From: an uncultured Streptococcus sp.
Lineage (GTDB): Bacteria > Bacillota > Bacilli > Lactobacillales > Streptococcaceae
Assembly (NCBI GenBank): GCA_934229725.1
Contig: CAKQDX010000001.1
Location: forward strand, 186,001-250,000
Direction: 5' to 3'
DNA length: 64,000 nt
Shown here: positions 35,227 through 43,122 of the stretch, piece by piece
Layout: every line of letters starts with the position of its first letter
Position numbering within the stretch: the first letter of the stretch is position 1
Translations under genes and position numbers: made by a program
Notes under the pieces: generated by a model
The model's input: the letters and a program-made list of their open reading frames with translations, nothing else
Databases searched by the model: none
Told to the model about the DNA's origin: nothing

Positions 35227-38200
35227 TTAAGCAATATCGACGTAACGACGAGCACCACTTGCTGTCATGTATGAGAGCCATGTGTGACCATCGGCTGTCA
35301 AAACCTTGTCATAGTTTACGCTCATACCTTTATCATAGTAAGCCAACTCTGGGCTTGAAACCTTAGCTTCTGCCTTGATTGACGCACGACCTGTGAAAGT
35401 ATAGCGACCTGACTCTGGGAGACTTGGTTTCGCAGTTGGTTGACTTGCTTCAGCCTTGGCTGCTGCAATATCAACGTAGCGACGAGTACCACTTGCTGTT
35501 ACATATGACAGCCATTGACGACCATCGGCTGTCAAAACCTTGTCGTAGTTTACAGTCATACCCTTGTCATAGTAGGCCAACTCTGGGCTTGAAACCTTAG
35601 CTTCTGCTTTGATTGACGCACGACTTGTGAAAGTATAAGTGCCTGATTCTGGCAAACTTGGTTTATCCACTGGCTTAGCAACCGGTTTAACTTCTAGTTT
35701 AGTTTCTGTTGCTTTAACTGCTGCAATATCAACGTAACGACGAGCACCACTTGCTGTTACATATGAAAGCCATTGATGACCATCGGCTGTCAAAACTTTA
35801 TCATAGTTAACGCTCATACCCTTGTCATAGTAGGCCAACTCTGGGCTTGAAACCTTAGCTTCTGCCTTGATTGACGCACGACCTGTGAAGGTATAAGTGC
35901 CTGATTCTGGGAGACTTGGTTTATCCGCTGGTTTCGCAACTGGTTTTGTTTCTGGCTTAGCCTCTGCTTTAACTGTTGCAATATCAACGTAACGACGAGC
36001 ACCACTTGCTGTTACGTATGAAAGCCATTGACGACCATCAGCTGTCAAAACCTTGTCATAGTTAACACTCATGCCTTTGTCATAGTAGGCCAATTCTGGA
36101 CTTGAAACCTTAGCTTCTGCCTTGATTGACGCACGACCTGTGAAGGTATAAGTGCCTGATTCTGGCAGACTTGGTTTATCTGCTGGCTTAGCAACCGGTT
36201 TAACTTCTGGTTTTGTTTCTGTCGCTTTAACTGTTGCAATATCAACGTAACGACGAGCACCACTTGCTGTTACATATGAAAGCCATTGATGACCATCTGC
36301 TGTCAAAACTTTATCATAGTTAACGCTCATGCCTTTGTCATAGTAGGCCAACTCTGGACTTGAAACCTTAGCTTCTGCCTTGATTGACGCACGACCTGTG
36401 AATGTATAAGTTCCTGTCGCTGGAAGATTGATAGCACCTGTAGTGGCTGGTTTGCTTTCAGCAGGTTTGCTGCTAGTAGCATAATCGCCACCTTCAATTC
36501 CAAAGTACTCTTCCAAGCTCAATCCTGAATCGTGGATGTCTTTAGCTTCTTTACCCACATAGCGGATATGCCATGCTTCTGGCATGTAGCCAGTTGAAGC
36601 TTCTTTACCTGCTTGGAAACGTACGATAAAGCCATAGTTATGTGCATTGTCTTTAAGCCATTGACTAGCTCGTGAATCTTCAAGCAAGTTACCTGATTTA
36701 TCAGTCAAGTCAAAGACCAAACCAGTTTGGTGTTCGCTGAACCCAGGACGAGCTGAGTAACGGTCCGCAGCTGCTTGACCATCACGGCTTACGTAGTTGT
36801 CGTAAAGAGTCTTTTGATAATCGTAAGAACGGAAACCACTGTATGAACGTCCAACATTCAACCCTTGATTAATCATATCGTCACGAAGACGAACAAAGGC
36901 TGCCTTAGCCGTTGGGTTTTCACCTGGGTTGTAGTCCTTAGAAAGACCGTGTTTTTTATTGACAATAATAATATCATCGTATTTACCACGAACACTATAA
37001 TAAGAACCGTTATTAGTCAATTTTCCTGTCACTTGAGATTCAGGGACTGTGGCTGTAGTTTCGGTAATATAAGTTCTCTTACCATCTAGTATATAGTAAA
37101 GATGAACAGAATAGCTACCAGCATCACCCTTATGGCTGGCTGTATCTACATGAACCTTATAACTACCGTCTGATTGTTTGTCGGCATGATACCAAGTGAG
37201 ATCATCTTGACCATTCTTATCTGACCAAATTGGAACACGAACTTCTTGAACTGTCTTGCCACCACCTGAAACATTAGTTACGACAACATCAAAGCCATTA
37301 GACGTTTGGTTGCTGATGGTCAATTTTCCTGTTACTTGAGATTCAGGGACTGTGGCTGTAGTTTCGGTAATATAAGTTCGTTTACCATCCAACACATAGT
37401 AAAGATGGACAGCATAGGTACCAGCATCGCCCTTGTGGCTGGCTTTATCTACGTGAACCCTGTAGCTACCGTCTGATTGTTTGTCTGCATGGTACCAAGT
37501 GAGGTCATCTTGACCATTCTTATCTGACCAGATTGGGACACGCACTTCTTGAACTGTCTTGCCACCACCTGAAACATTGGTAACAACAACATCAAAACCA
37601 TTAGAGGTTTGGTTAGTAATCGTCAATTCCCCTGTTACTTGAGATTCAGGAACTGTGGCTGTGGTTTCTGTGATATAGGTTCTCTTACCATCCAACATAT
37701 AGTAAAGATGCACAGCATAAGTACCAGCATCGCCCTTGTGGCTGGCTTTATCTACGTGAACCTTGTAGCTACCGTCTGATTGTTTGTCAGCATGGTACCA
37801 AGTAAGATCATCTTGACCATTCTTATCTGACCAAATTGGAACACGAACTTCTTGAACTGTCTTGCCACCACCTGAAACATTGGTAACCACAACATCAAAG
37901 CCATTAGACATTTGGTTGGTGATCGTCAATTTTCCTGTTACTTGAGTTTCAGGGACTGTGGCTGTAGTTTCGGTAATATAAGTTCGTTTACCATCCAACA
38001 TGTAGTAAAGATGCACAGAATAGGTACCAGCATCGCCCTTGTGGCTGGCTTTATCTACATGAACCTTGTAGCTACCATCTGACTGTTTATCAGCATGATA
38101 CCAAGTGAGGTCATCTTGACCATCTTTATTTGACCAGATTGGGACACGCACTTCTTGAACTGCCTTGCCACCACCTGAAACATTGGTTACGACTACATCG

Positions 38201-39519
38201 AAGCCATTAGACGTTTGGTTGGTGATAGTCAGGTTACCAGAAACACGGTTTTCTTGTGGTTTAGACTCAGTAGCTTTCAAAGTCGCAATATCCACATATC
38301 GACGTGTACCACTGTAACTAATGTAAGAAATCCATTGGTGGTTATCCGCAGTCAAGACCTTGTCATAGTTCACTTTGTAGCCTTTTTCCAAGGTATAAAG
38401 TGTTTCTGCAGAGGCCTTAGGTTCGTTTTTAACATTCAAGCTACGTGTCACATTATAAGTGCCACTTGCTGGAAGTTTTTCAGCACCAGTAGTTTCTGGT
38501 TTTGCTTGATTAGTCTCTGTTGGTTTAGCAGCTGGTGTTTCAGCTTTTGCAGGTGTCAAAGTCGCAATATCAGCATAATAGCGAACATAGTCATACCCAA
38601 GGTAAGAAATCCATTGATGATTATCCGCAGTCAAAACTTTATCATAGATGACATGGTCACCCTTACTGAAAACAAAAGTAGGTTTGAGATCTGCTTTTGG
38701 TTCTTTCTTAATATCTGTGTCACGTGTAAAGTAGAAAGTTCCTGTCGCTGGGATGTTCAAAGCCCCTGTTGTAGCTTGAGCGCCATTAGAAGGCTTACCA
38801 TCCCCACTACCACTGTTACCACTGCCACTACCAGCCGCCACTGGTTTTACTGGCGCATAACGACGCACGCCAGAGTATGATTTGTAGCTAATCCATTGGT
38901 AGCCGTCAGCTGTCACGACTTGGTCGTAAAAGACGCTATCCCCTGGATTCACATAAAATTCAGCCTTGGCAGAAATCTTAGGTTGATTCTTGATTTCTGT
39001 ACGTTCCTTGTAGACATAAGTTCCTTGGCTTGGAAGGTCACTGTCTGTAGTAGTTGTTGGTGTGCTCACCAAGCTAGTATTAACAGCCGCTCTCACCATA
39101 CTAGATACATCAAGATTAGCATCTTTTTCAGCTAGATTTGAGCGATTTGTCACAGCTGAAGGGGCAACTGCAGTTTCAGATGCTTTATCAGCTGTTTGTG
39201 AAGCACTAATTTCACTTGTCGCTTCGCTAGTAGCAGTTTCACTAGCTGTTTGACTTGTTGTTGAAGTTTCGCTAGCTTTCTCACTTGACGCCACTCCATT
39301 AGTTGCTACGCCACTGAAAATATCAGCCGCTGTTAAGGCATCACTATCTGAAGTCGCACGCAAAGTGGCATCTGAGGTCGTTGCAGCTTCGTGGTGTTCG
39401 TCAGCCAAAGCTTGACCCGCAAAGACCAAACTAGCTCCTAAAAGAACTGACGCAGCCCCAAAAGAATATTTACGAATTGAAAAACGTTGTTGTTCGTGTA
39501 AAAATTTTTCTCGTTTCAT
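35227..39519 (-). CDS. Modular secreted protein: SH3-like x3, GBS-Bsp-like x4, VanY peptidase, SH3-like x5
   Basis: 1430 residues from the ATG at 39519 (AGAGAG upstream). The YSIRK-type signal peptide reads FSIRKYSFGAASVLLGASL. A Ser/Thr/Ala-rich spacer is followed by three SH3-like cell-wall-binding repeats (LPASGTY...KNEP...VNYDKVLTADNHQWISY...RRYVDIA pattern). Then come four near-identical GBS-Bsp-like repeats of about 101 residues (TSNGFDVVVTNVSGGGK). Next is a D-Ala-D-Ala carboxypeptidase (VanY, M15) domain with SGFRSYDYQ, FSEHQTGLVFDLTD and AWHIRYVG, supplying the His, Asp and His zinc ligands. Five more SH3-like repeats end exactly at the stop codon. There is no LPXTG motif, so wall attachment must come from the repeats. 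It probably trims stem peptides at the cell surface. The promoter shares LytTR-like sites with the CHAP gene nearby. Confidence 0.88.
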   Translation of the reverse strand: MKREKFLHEQQRFSIRKYSFGAASVLLGASLVFAGQALADEHHEAATTSDATLRATSDSDALTAADIFSGVATNGVASSEKASETSTTSQTASETATSEATSEISASQTADKASETAVAPSAVTNRSNLAEKDANLDVSSMVRAAVNTSLVSTPTTTTDSDLPSQGTYVYKERTEIKNQPKISAKAEFYVNPGDSVFYDQVVTADGYQWISYKSYSGVRRYAPVKPVAAGSGSGNSGSGDGKPSNGAQATTGALNIPATGTFYFTRDTDIKKEPKADLKPTFVFSKGDHVIYDKVLTADNHQWISYLGYDYVRYYADIATLTPAKAETPAAKPTETNQAKPETTGAEKLPASGTYNVTRSLNVKNEPKASAETLYTLEKGYKVNYDKVLTADNHQWISYISYSGTRRYVDIATLKATESKPQENRVSGNLTITNQTSNGFDVVVTNVSGGGKAVQEVRVPIWSNKDGQDDLTWYHADKQSDGSYKVHVDKASHKGDAGTYSVHLYYMLDGKRTYITETTATVPETQVTGKLTITNQMSNGFDVVVTNVSGGGKTVQEVRVPIWSDKNGQDDLTWYHADKQSDGSYKVHVDKASHKGDAGTYAVHLYYMLDGKRTYITETTATVPESQVTGELTITNQTSNGFDVVVTNVSGGGKTVQEVRVPIWSDKNGQDDLTWYHADKQSDGSYRVHVDKASHKGDAGTYAVHLYYVLDGKRTYITETTATVPESQVTGKLTISNQTSNGFDVVVTNVSGGGKTVQEVRVPIWSDKNGQDDLTWYHADKQSDGSYKVHVDTASHKGDAGSYSVHLYYILDGKRTYITETTATVPESQVTGKLTNNGSYYSVRGKYDDIIIVNKKHGLSKDYNPGENPTAKAAFVRLRDDMINQGLNVGRSYSGFRSYDYQKTLYDNYVSRDGQAAADRYSARPGFSEHQTGLVFDLTDKSGNLLEDSRASQWLKDNAHNYGFIVRFQAGKEASTGYMPEAWHIRYVGKEAKDIHDSGLSLEEYFGIEGGDYATSSKPAESKPATTGAINLPATGTYTFTGRASIKAEAKVSSPELAYYDKGMSVNYDKVLTADGHQWLSYVTASGARRYVDIATVKATETKPEVKPVAKPADKPSLPESGTYTFTGRASIKAEAKVSSPELAYYDKGMSVNYDKVLTADGRQWLSYVTASGARRYVDIATVKAEAKPETKPVAKPADKPSLPESGTYTFTGRASIKAEAKVSSPELAYYDKGMSVNYDKVLTADGHQWLSYVTASGARRYVDIAAVKATETKLEVKPVAKPVDKPSLPESGTYTFTSRASIKAEAKVSSPELAYYDKGMTVNYDKVLTADGRQWLSYVTASGTRRYVDIAAAKAEASQPTAKPSLPESGRYTFTGRASIKAEAKVSSPELAYYDKGMSVNYDKVLTADGHTWLSYMTASGARRYVDIA
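35230..36420 (-). repeat. Tandem SH3-like repeats, five units
   Basis: Five copies of a 234-258 bp unit within the VanY protein gene. Copies are nearly identical at the DNA level (for example the stretch encoding SSPELAYYDKGMSVNYDK), so unit number may vary by recombination. Confidence 0.85.
37020..38240 (-). repeat. Tandem GBS-Bsp-like repeats, four units
   Basis: Four copies with a period of about 303 bp (101 codons). Each encodes TNQTSNGFDVVVTNVSGGG and DGKRTYITETTATVP with only a few changes. Confidence 0.85.
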
Positions 39520-39624
39520 ATTATTTCTCTCTATCAAATTATTGTTACCGATTGATTGTAACATTAGGTGACAAATATTACAAGTATTTTACAAAAATTA
39601 CTCAATATCTGTCACTTGTCCACT

Positions 39625-39686
39625 AGTATACCAAATTTTTTGACTTCTTCCCACTTAAATCATAAACAGTCCGATTTTCGTCATAA
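39625..39686 (-). promoter_or_regulatory. LytTR-type binding site and promoter of the VanY gene
   Basis: Minus strand: TTATGA (39681-39686), 15 bp, TTATGA (39660-39665), 29 bp, TATACT (39625-39630). The direct repeats have a 21-bp period, two helical turns, which is the layout bound by LytTR regulators. There is no consensus -35, as expected for an activator-dependent promoter. The CHAP gene promoter has the same spacing to the base. Confidence 0.65.
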
Positions 39687-39800
39687 TCGAAAAAAATGAC
39701 TGATTATACTTATATATTCGTTGTTTTTCCAAAAAAATGGAAAATAAAGTAAAAACACGATAGCTTTAAATGCCATCATGTTTCATTTTTGAACCTTATA

Positions 39801-40367
39801 TCAATGTCCTACATCTGAATATGAAATGTAATAACGTTGCCCATCTTTGACAAAACTATACCAGTTTCCATCAGGTAAAATTTCATATTTATCCCAATCA
39901 ACATCACCTGCAGGCATTTTAGAAACAACCCCACTGTCTTTATCTGGTGCAGCATATACAGGGGTTTCCTCATCAAGTGTCAATGTTCCAGAAGTAGCTT
40001 TCCAAGCACCTCGACCACCCTCAACTCCTCCAACTTGAGAAGCTGGTGTTGTTGCTTCAGCCACTTGTCCGCCATCTGTAGTACCTGCTTGAGCTTGTTC
40101 TTGAGAAGAAGCCTTAGGTGCTACTGCTGAGGCCTGATTGTCATTTTCTTCATTTGTGACTGCCGAAGATGATGATCGAGTTGATTTTTTATCCTTCTTA
40201 ACGACCTTACTTGAGCTTGAAGATGACTTTTTAACCGTTTGGACTGAACTGCTACTTGTGCCAACACGCGCTGATTCATGGCTGTTAAATTTAGTCACCA
40301 AAAAGATAGCGAGGGTAACTACGATAAGGGCTAATACTAAACCAATAAGTTTACTTGTATTTTTCAT
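39801..40367 (-). CDS. Membrane-anchored protein with C-terminal SH3-like domain
   Basis: 188 residues. A signal anchor at 7-24 (LIGLVLALIVVTLAIFLV) is followed by a long low-complexity region rich in Ser, Lys, Ala and Gln (about 35-120). The C-terminal SH3-like domain (about 125-185) has TLTLDEETPVYAAPDKDSGVV and DGQRYYISYSDVG. The domain resembles the wall-binding modules of the neighbouring secreted proteins but is more distant. There is no catalytic domain and no LPXTG motif. It probably bridges membrane and wall. Its promoter lacks the paired TTATGA sites. Confidence 0.75.
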   Translation of the reverse strand: MKNTSKLIGLVLALIVVTLAIFLVTKFNSHESARVGTSSSSVQTVKKSSSSSSKVVKKDKKSTRSSSSAVTNEENDNQASAVAPKASSQEQAQAGTTDGGQVAEATTPASQVGGVEGGRGAWKATSGTLTLDEETPVYAAPDKDSGVVSKMPAGDVDWDKYEILPDGNWYSFVKDGQRYYISYSDVGH

Positions 40368-40495
40368 GATTAATATTCCTTTTATTTGTTTTTCGTTACA
40401 AATATAACATCTTTATTTCTATATTTCAATACAATTTCATAAAATAATATAAAAATATTTCCTGCGATCTTCTATAATAGGGTGACCCCTATGTC

Positions 40496-42034
40496 TTAGC
40501 TAATAGCAATATAACGACGTGCACCTGAATATGATAAGTAAGAAATCCAATAGTGACCATCTGCCTGAATAAGACTATCATAATTCACGGTATTTCCAGC
40601 ATCATAGTATGCCAACTCAGGTGCAGAAATCTTTGGTTCTGCTTTGATACTTGCATAGCCTTTAAAAGTATAAACACCACTATTAGGAATTGATGGTTTA
40701 GAAGGATTAGATATAGTTGAAGCACTTTCTACAGTTGAAAGCTTTTGTACTGGAATATAGCGACGGTTTCCAGCATATGATAGATAAGAAATCCAGACAT
40801 AACCATCTGCTTGGAGTGTTTTATCATAATTAACAGTATTTCCTGCTTCATAATAGGCAAGTTCTGGGGCAGACATTTTAGGTTCAGCTTTAATGCTTAC
40901 TCTCTCTGTAAATTGATAAGATCCTGAAGAAGCTAAATTACTTCCTGTATTATCTGTTGGTGTTGGAGTATCAGGGATACTTGTATTTCCACCTTTTAAG
41001 TCTTTAAAATGGATGTAACCAGTATAATGGGAAATAGGTAATGTTTGAGTATGGTAACTATGATCATATATACCATTGATATACCAATTGTACTCCTCAA
41101 TAATAACATTATCACCACGGACATCCGCTACCCATGCAACATGTCCATACCCGCCATCATCGAAATATGCTACAGATCTTCTAGCTGGAGTTTTATCTAC
41201 ACGATAGCCATACCCTCTAGCAGAAGCACCCCATTGGGCTCCATTCCCCAATGCTCGAGGTGGTTCAATATGATTCACATTTTTTAATCTATAAGCAACA
41301 AAAGATGTACAGTTACCCATAGCATATCCCCATTGGTCGTATCCTTCAGCAAACCTCCACGCTGCTGGGTAATCATCACCAATTCTAGGATTAGTTGACA
41401 TTGGTCGTCTGATATTTCCAACACTGAATAATCGCGAATAACCAGTACTTGGTATTGTTGGCTTATTATCTGTTTTTATTTCAGGAACTTTTGGATCAGA
41501 AATTTTCTCTGTTACAGTAACTTTTTCAGTCTCCTTATCTTCACGTACCTCGGACTCAATTTTTTTATTTGCCTCATTTGAAATGCTTGGAGTAGTAATT
41601 TTTTTATCAGATGACTTATCAGTATTTGTCGCTACGTTAACCTTTTCTTCTACTGTTGATATCGCTTCAGTAGTATTTTCAACTTTGTGAGTTTCATTCG
41701 TAGTAACTGTTTCAACATGCTGAGAACTTTCACTTGTCTTTTCTGGAGTCACAGTACTTGAAAGTGCTTTAGCGGGTTCCAAACTATCCTTTGGAACTGA
41801 AACAGTAGCTTCAGAAAGAGCAATCTCAGTATTTGAAGAAGTTACTTTCTCTGATACAACTCCATTATCGCTAGTAATACTTGCAGTTGATTCAGAAACA
41901 GCCGTTTGCTCATCAGCATGAGCAGTCTGTACACCAGAAAGTAGGAAAACCCCTAAAAGCACAGAAGCAGCACCAAAAGAATACTTACGAATTGAGAAAC
42001 GTTGACTAGTACAGTTGAAATAACTATTCTTCAT
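40496..42034 (-). CDS. Secreted CHAP-domain peptidoglycan hydrolase with two SH3-like repeats
   Basis: 512 residues. A YSIRK-type signal peptide (FSIRKYSFGAASVLLGVFLL) is cut near residue 40. A disordered Thr/Ser/Glu/Lys region runs to about 195. The CHAP domain (about 215-345) has catalytic C242 in MGNCTSFVAYR, H298 in GYGHVAWVADV and the E314/N316 pair in IEEYNW. Two SH3-like repeats (about 365-432 and 448-512) end at the stop codon. CHAP domains cleave peptidoglycan as amidases or endopeptidases. The architecture resembles streptococcal cell-separation enzymes and LytF/CbpD-type fratricins. No ComX box is seen upstream, so a competence role is not supported. The promoter carries the paired TTATGA sites next to the LytTR gene. 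Confidence 0.9.
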   Translation of the reverse strand: MKNSYFNCTSQRFSIRKYSFGAASVLLGVFLLSGVQTAHADEQTAVSESTASITSDNGVVSEKVTSSNTEIALSEATVSVPKDSLEPAKALSSTVTPEKTSESSQHVETVTTNETHKVENTTEAISTVEEKVNVATNTDKSSDKKITTPSISNEANKKIESEVREDKETEKVTVTEKISDPKVPEIKTDNKPTIPSTGYSRLFSVGNIRRPMSTNPRIGDDYPAAWRFAEGYDQWGYAMGNCTSFVAYRLKNVNHIEPPRALGNGAQWGASARGYGYRVDKTPARRSVAYFDDGGYGHVAWVADVRGDNVIIEEYNWYINGIYDHSYHTQTLPISHYTGYIHFKDLKGGNTSIPDTPTPTDNTGSNLASSGSYQFTERVSIKAEPKMSAPELAYYEAGNTVNYDKTLQADGYVWISYLSYAGNRRYIPVQKLSTVESASTISNPSKPSIPNSGVYTFKGYASIKAEPKISAPELAYYDAGNTVNYDSLIQADGHYWISYLSYSGARRYIAIS

Positions 42035-42069
42035 AATAGAAAAATCTCCTTAAATTTTTTACATTAAAA

Positions 42070-42131
42070 AGTATAGCATCAAAAATTAAGTATTTTCATA
42101 CTTGTCATAAAACACTCAAATTTCGTCATAA
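42070..42131 (-). promoter_or_regulatory. LytTR-type binding site and promoter of the CHAP gene
   Basis: Minus strand: TTATGA (42126-42131), 15 bp, TTATGA (42105-42110), 29 bp, TATACT (42070-42075). The first repeat shares the longer GATTATGACGAAA with the VanY promoter. No consensus -35 is present. The -10 lies about 35 bp before the start codon. Confidence 0.68.
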
Positions 42132-42168
42132 TCAGAAAATAACATTTAAAATAAAAATACTATATACA

Positions 42169-42921
42169 TCAAACTGCCATGGGTTTTGGAACAAGCATCT
42201 TAGCAACAATCTCTTTTTGTTTAGCTTTCGAAACCAAGCATGACTCTCCGTTTTCAAAATAAATTACACCTAACTCTTTGTCCAATCTCACAATGTTTTC
42301 GGGATTTACAACAAATGATTTATGGCATTTGTATAGTCTGCAATCTTGTTTCACAATTTTTGACAATTGACCATAGAACTCAATCTGCTCTTCCGTTGTA
42401 TGAAGAATCACCTTATGAACTGTTGGAGATGTTTCAAAATAGAGAATCTTATGAAAAGGAACTTGTATAGTTGCATTCTTTGTATCTACCGTAAAAGCAC
42501 ACTCTATTTGGCTCAGACCATTTTTAGAAAGTGCTAATCCAATATCAGAAATAATCCTATCTTCATATTCATTATCAGGCAAATTATTGTCAATAAAATC
42601 AAGTGCAGCTAAGCGATACTGAAAGGTTGATGGTAGGAGTTCGGGATGTGCTGTGATGAAAACAATACTAGCATACGGATCTCGCTCACGTATCTGTTGA
42701 GCAACCAATATTCCCCCTTCGACATCACTATCAGTTGCAATATCTAGGAAAAACAGTAAGTGCGAGCCCCTTTCCGTAATACGCTCTAATAATTGATCGG
42801 GTTTATCGTATAAATCAACCTTCCCAATTCTTAAAATATATATTTGTTTGGACTTGTGGATGGCATCCTCAAGACGAGCTTGTTGAAAATAATCTTCTTC
42901 TAAAACAAAAATATCTAACAT
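42169..42921 (-). CDS. LytTR-family response regulator, ComE/BlpR-like, orphan
   Basis: 250 residues from the ATG at 42921, with GGAGG eight bases upstream; the TTG two codons earlier is not preferred. The receiver domain (1-125) has the acidic patch EED (8-10), phospho-acceptor D60 in LFFLDIATDSD, and T90 in VFITAH. The conserved lysine that follows in ComE-type receivers (ALDFVDKD) is replaced by N112 (ALDFIDNN). The LytTR DNA-binding domain (145-245) has the IPFHKILYFETSPTVHKV and RLYKCHKSFVVNPENIVRLD segments. There is no histidine kinase or peptide gene nearby. It sits between surface-protein genes whose promoters carry 21-bp-period direct repeats, so it is the likely regulator of these genes (inference). 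Confidence 0.88.
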   Translation of the reverse strand: MLDIFVLEEDYFQQARLEDAIHKSKQIYILRIGKVDLYDKPDQLLERITERGSHLLFFLDIATDSDVEGGILVAQQIRERDPYASIVFITAHPELLPSTFQYRLAALDFIDNNLPDNEYEDRIISDIGLALSKNGLSQIECAFTVDTKNATIQVPFHKILYFETSPTVHKVILHTTEEQIEFYGQLSKIVKQDCRLYKCHKSFVVNPENIVRLDKELGVIYFENGESCLVSKAKQKEIVAKMLVPKPMAV

Positions 42922-43083
42922 GCTCAATACCTCCGTTTTATAACATTTTCTTTCAATAACTTGATGAATTAGCTACGTATAGAACGAATCCTATACTTTC
43001 ACCTTGATTTTACAACTTTCGCTAATTTACGGCAAATATTTCCAAAACATATTGAACAATATATTTATTCAACTCTTGAAACT

Positions 43084-43115
43084 AAAAAACACCACCCTCA
43101 AAAGAGAGTGATGTT
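43084..43115 (-). terminator. Terminator of the eight-SH3 surface protein gene
   Basis: Hairpin AACATCACTCTC-TTTT-GAGGGTGGTGTT followed by TTTTT on the minus strand, 7 bp after the stop codon. Confidence 0.85.
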
Positions 43116-43122
43116 ACAACTC

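Noticed and set aside
35230..38240. Regular direct repeats that could suggest a CRISPR array or satellite
   Set aside because: The repeats are 234-303 bp, in frame, and encode protein modules; there are no short repeats with unique spacers.
35227..39519. Sortase anchoring of the YSIRK proteins
   Set aside because: None of the three YSIRK proteins has an LPXTG motif or C-terminal hydrophobic helix; each ends within an SH3-like repeat.
39714..39721. AACGAATA on the minus strand upstream of the VanY gene, resembling a ComX box
   Set aside because: The first base departs from the consensus, it lies about 195 bp from the start codon, and a better -10 with paired sites lies closer.
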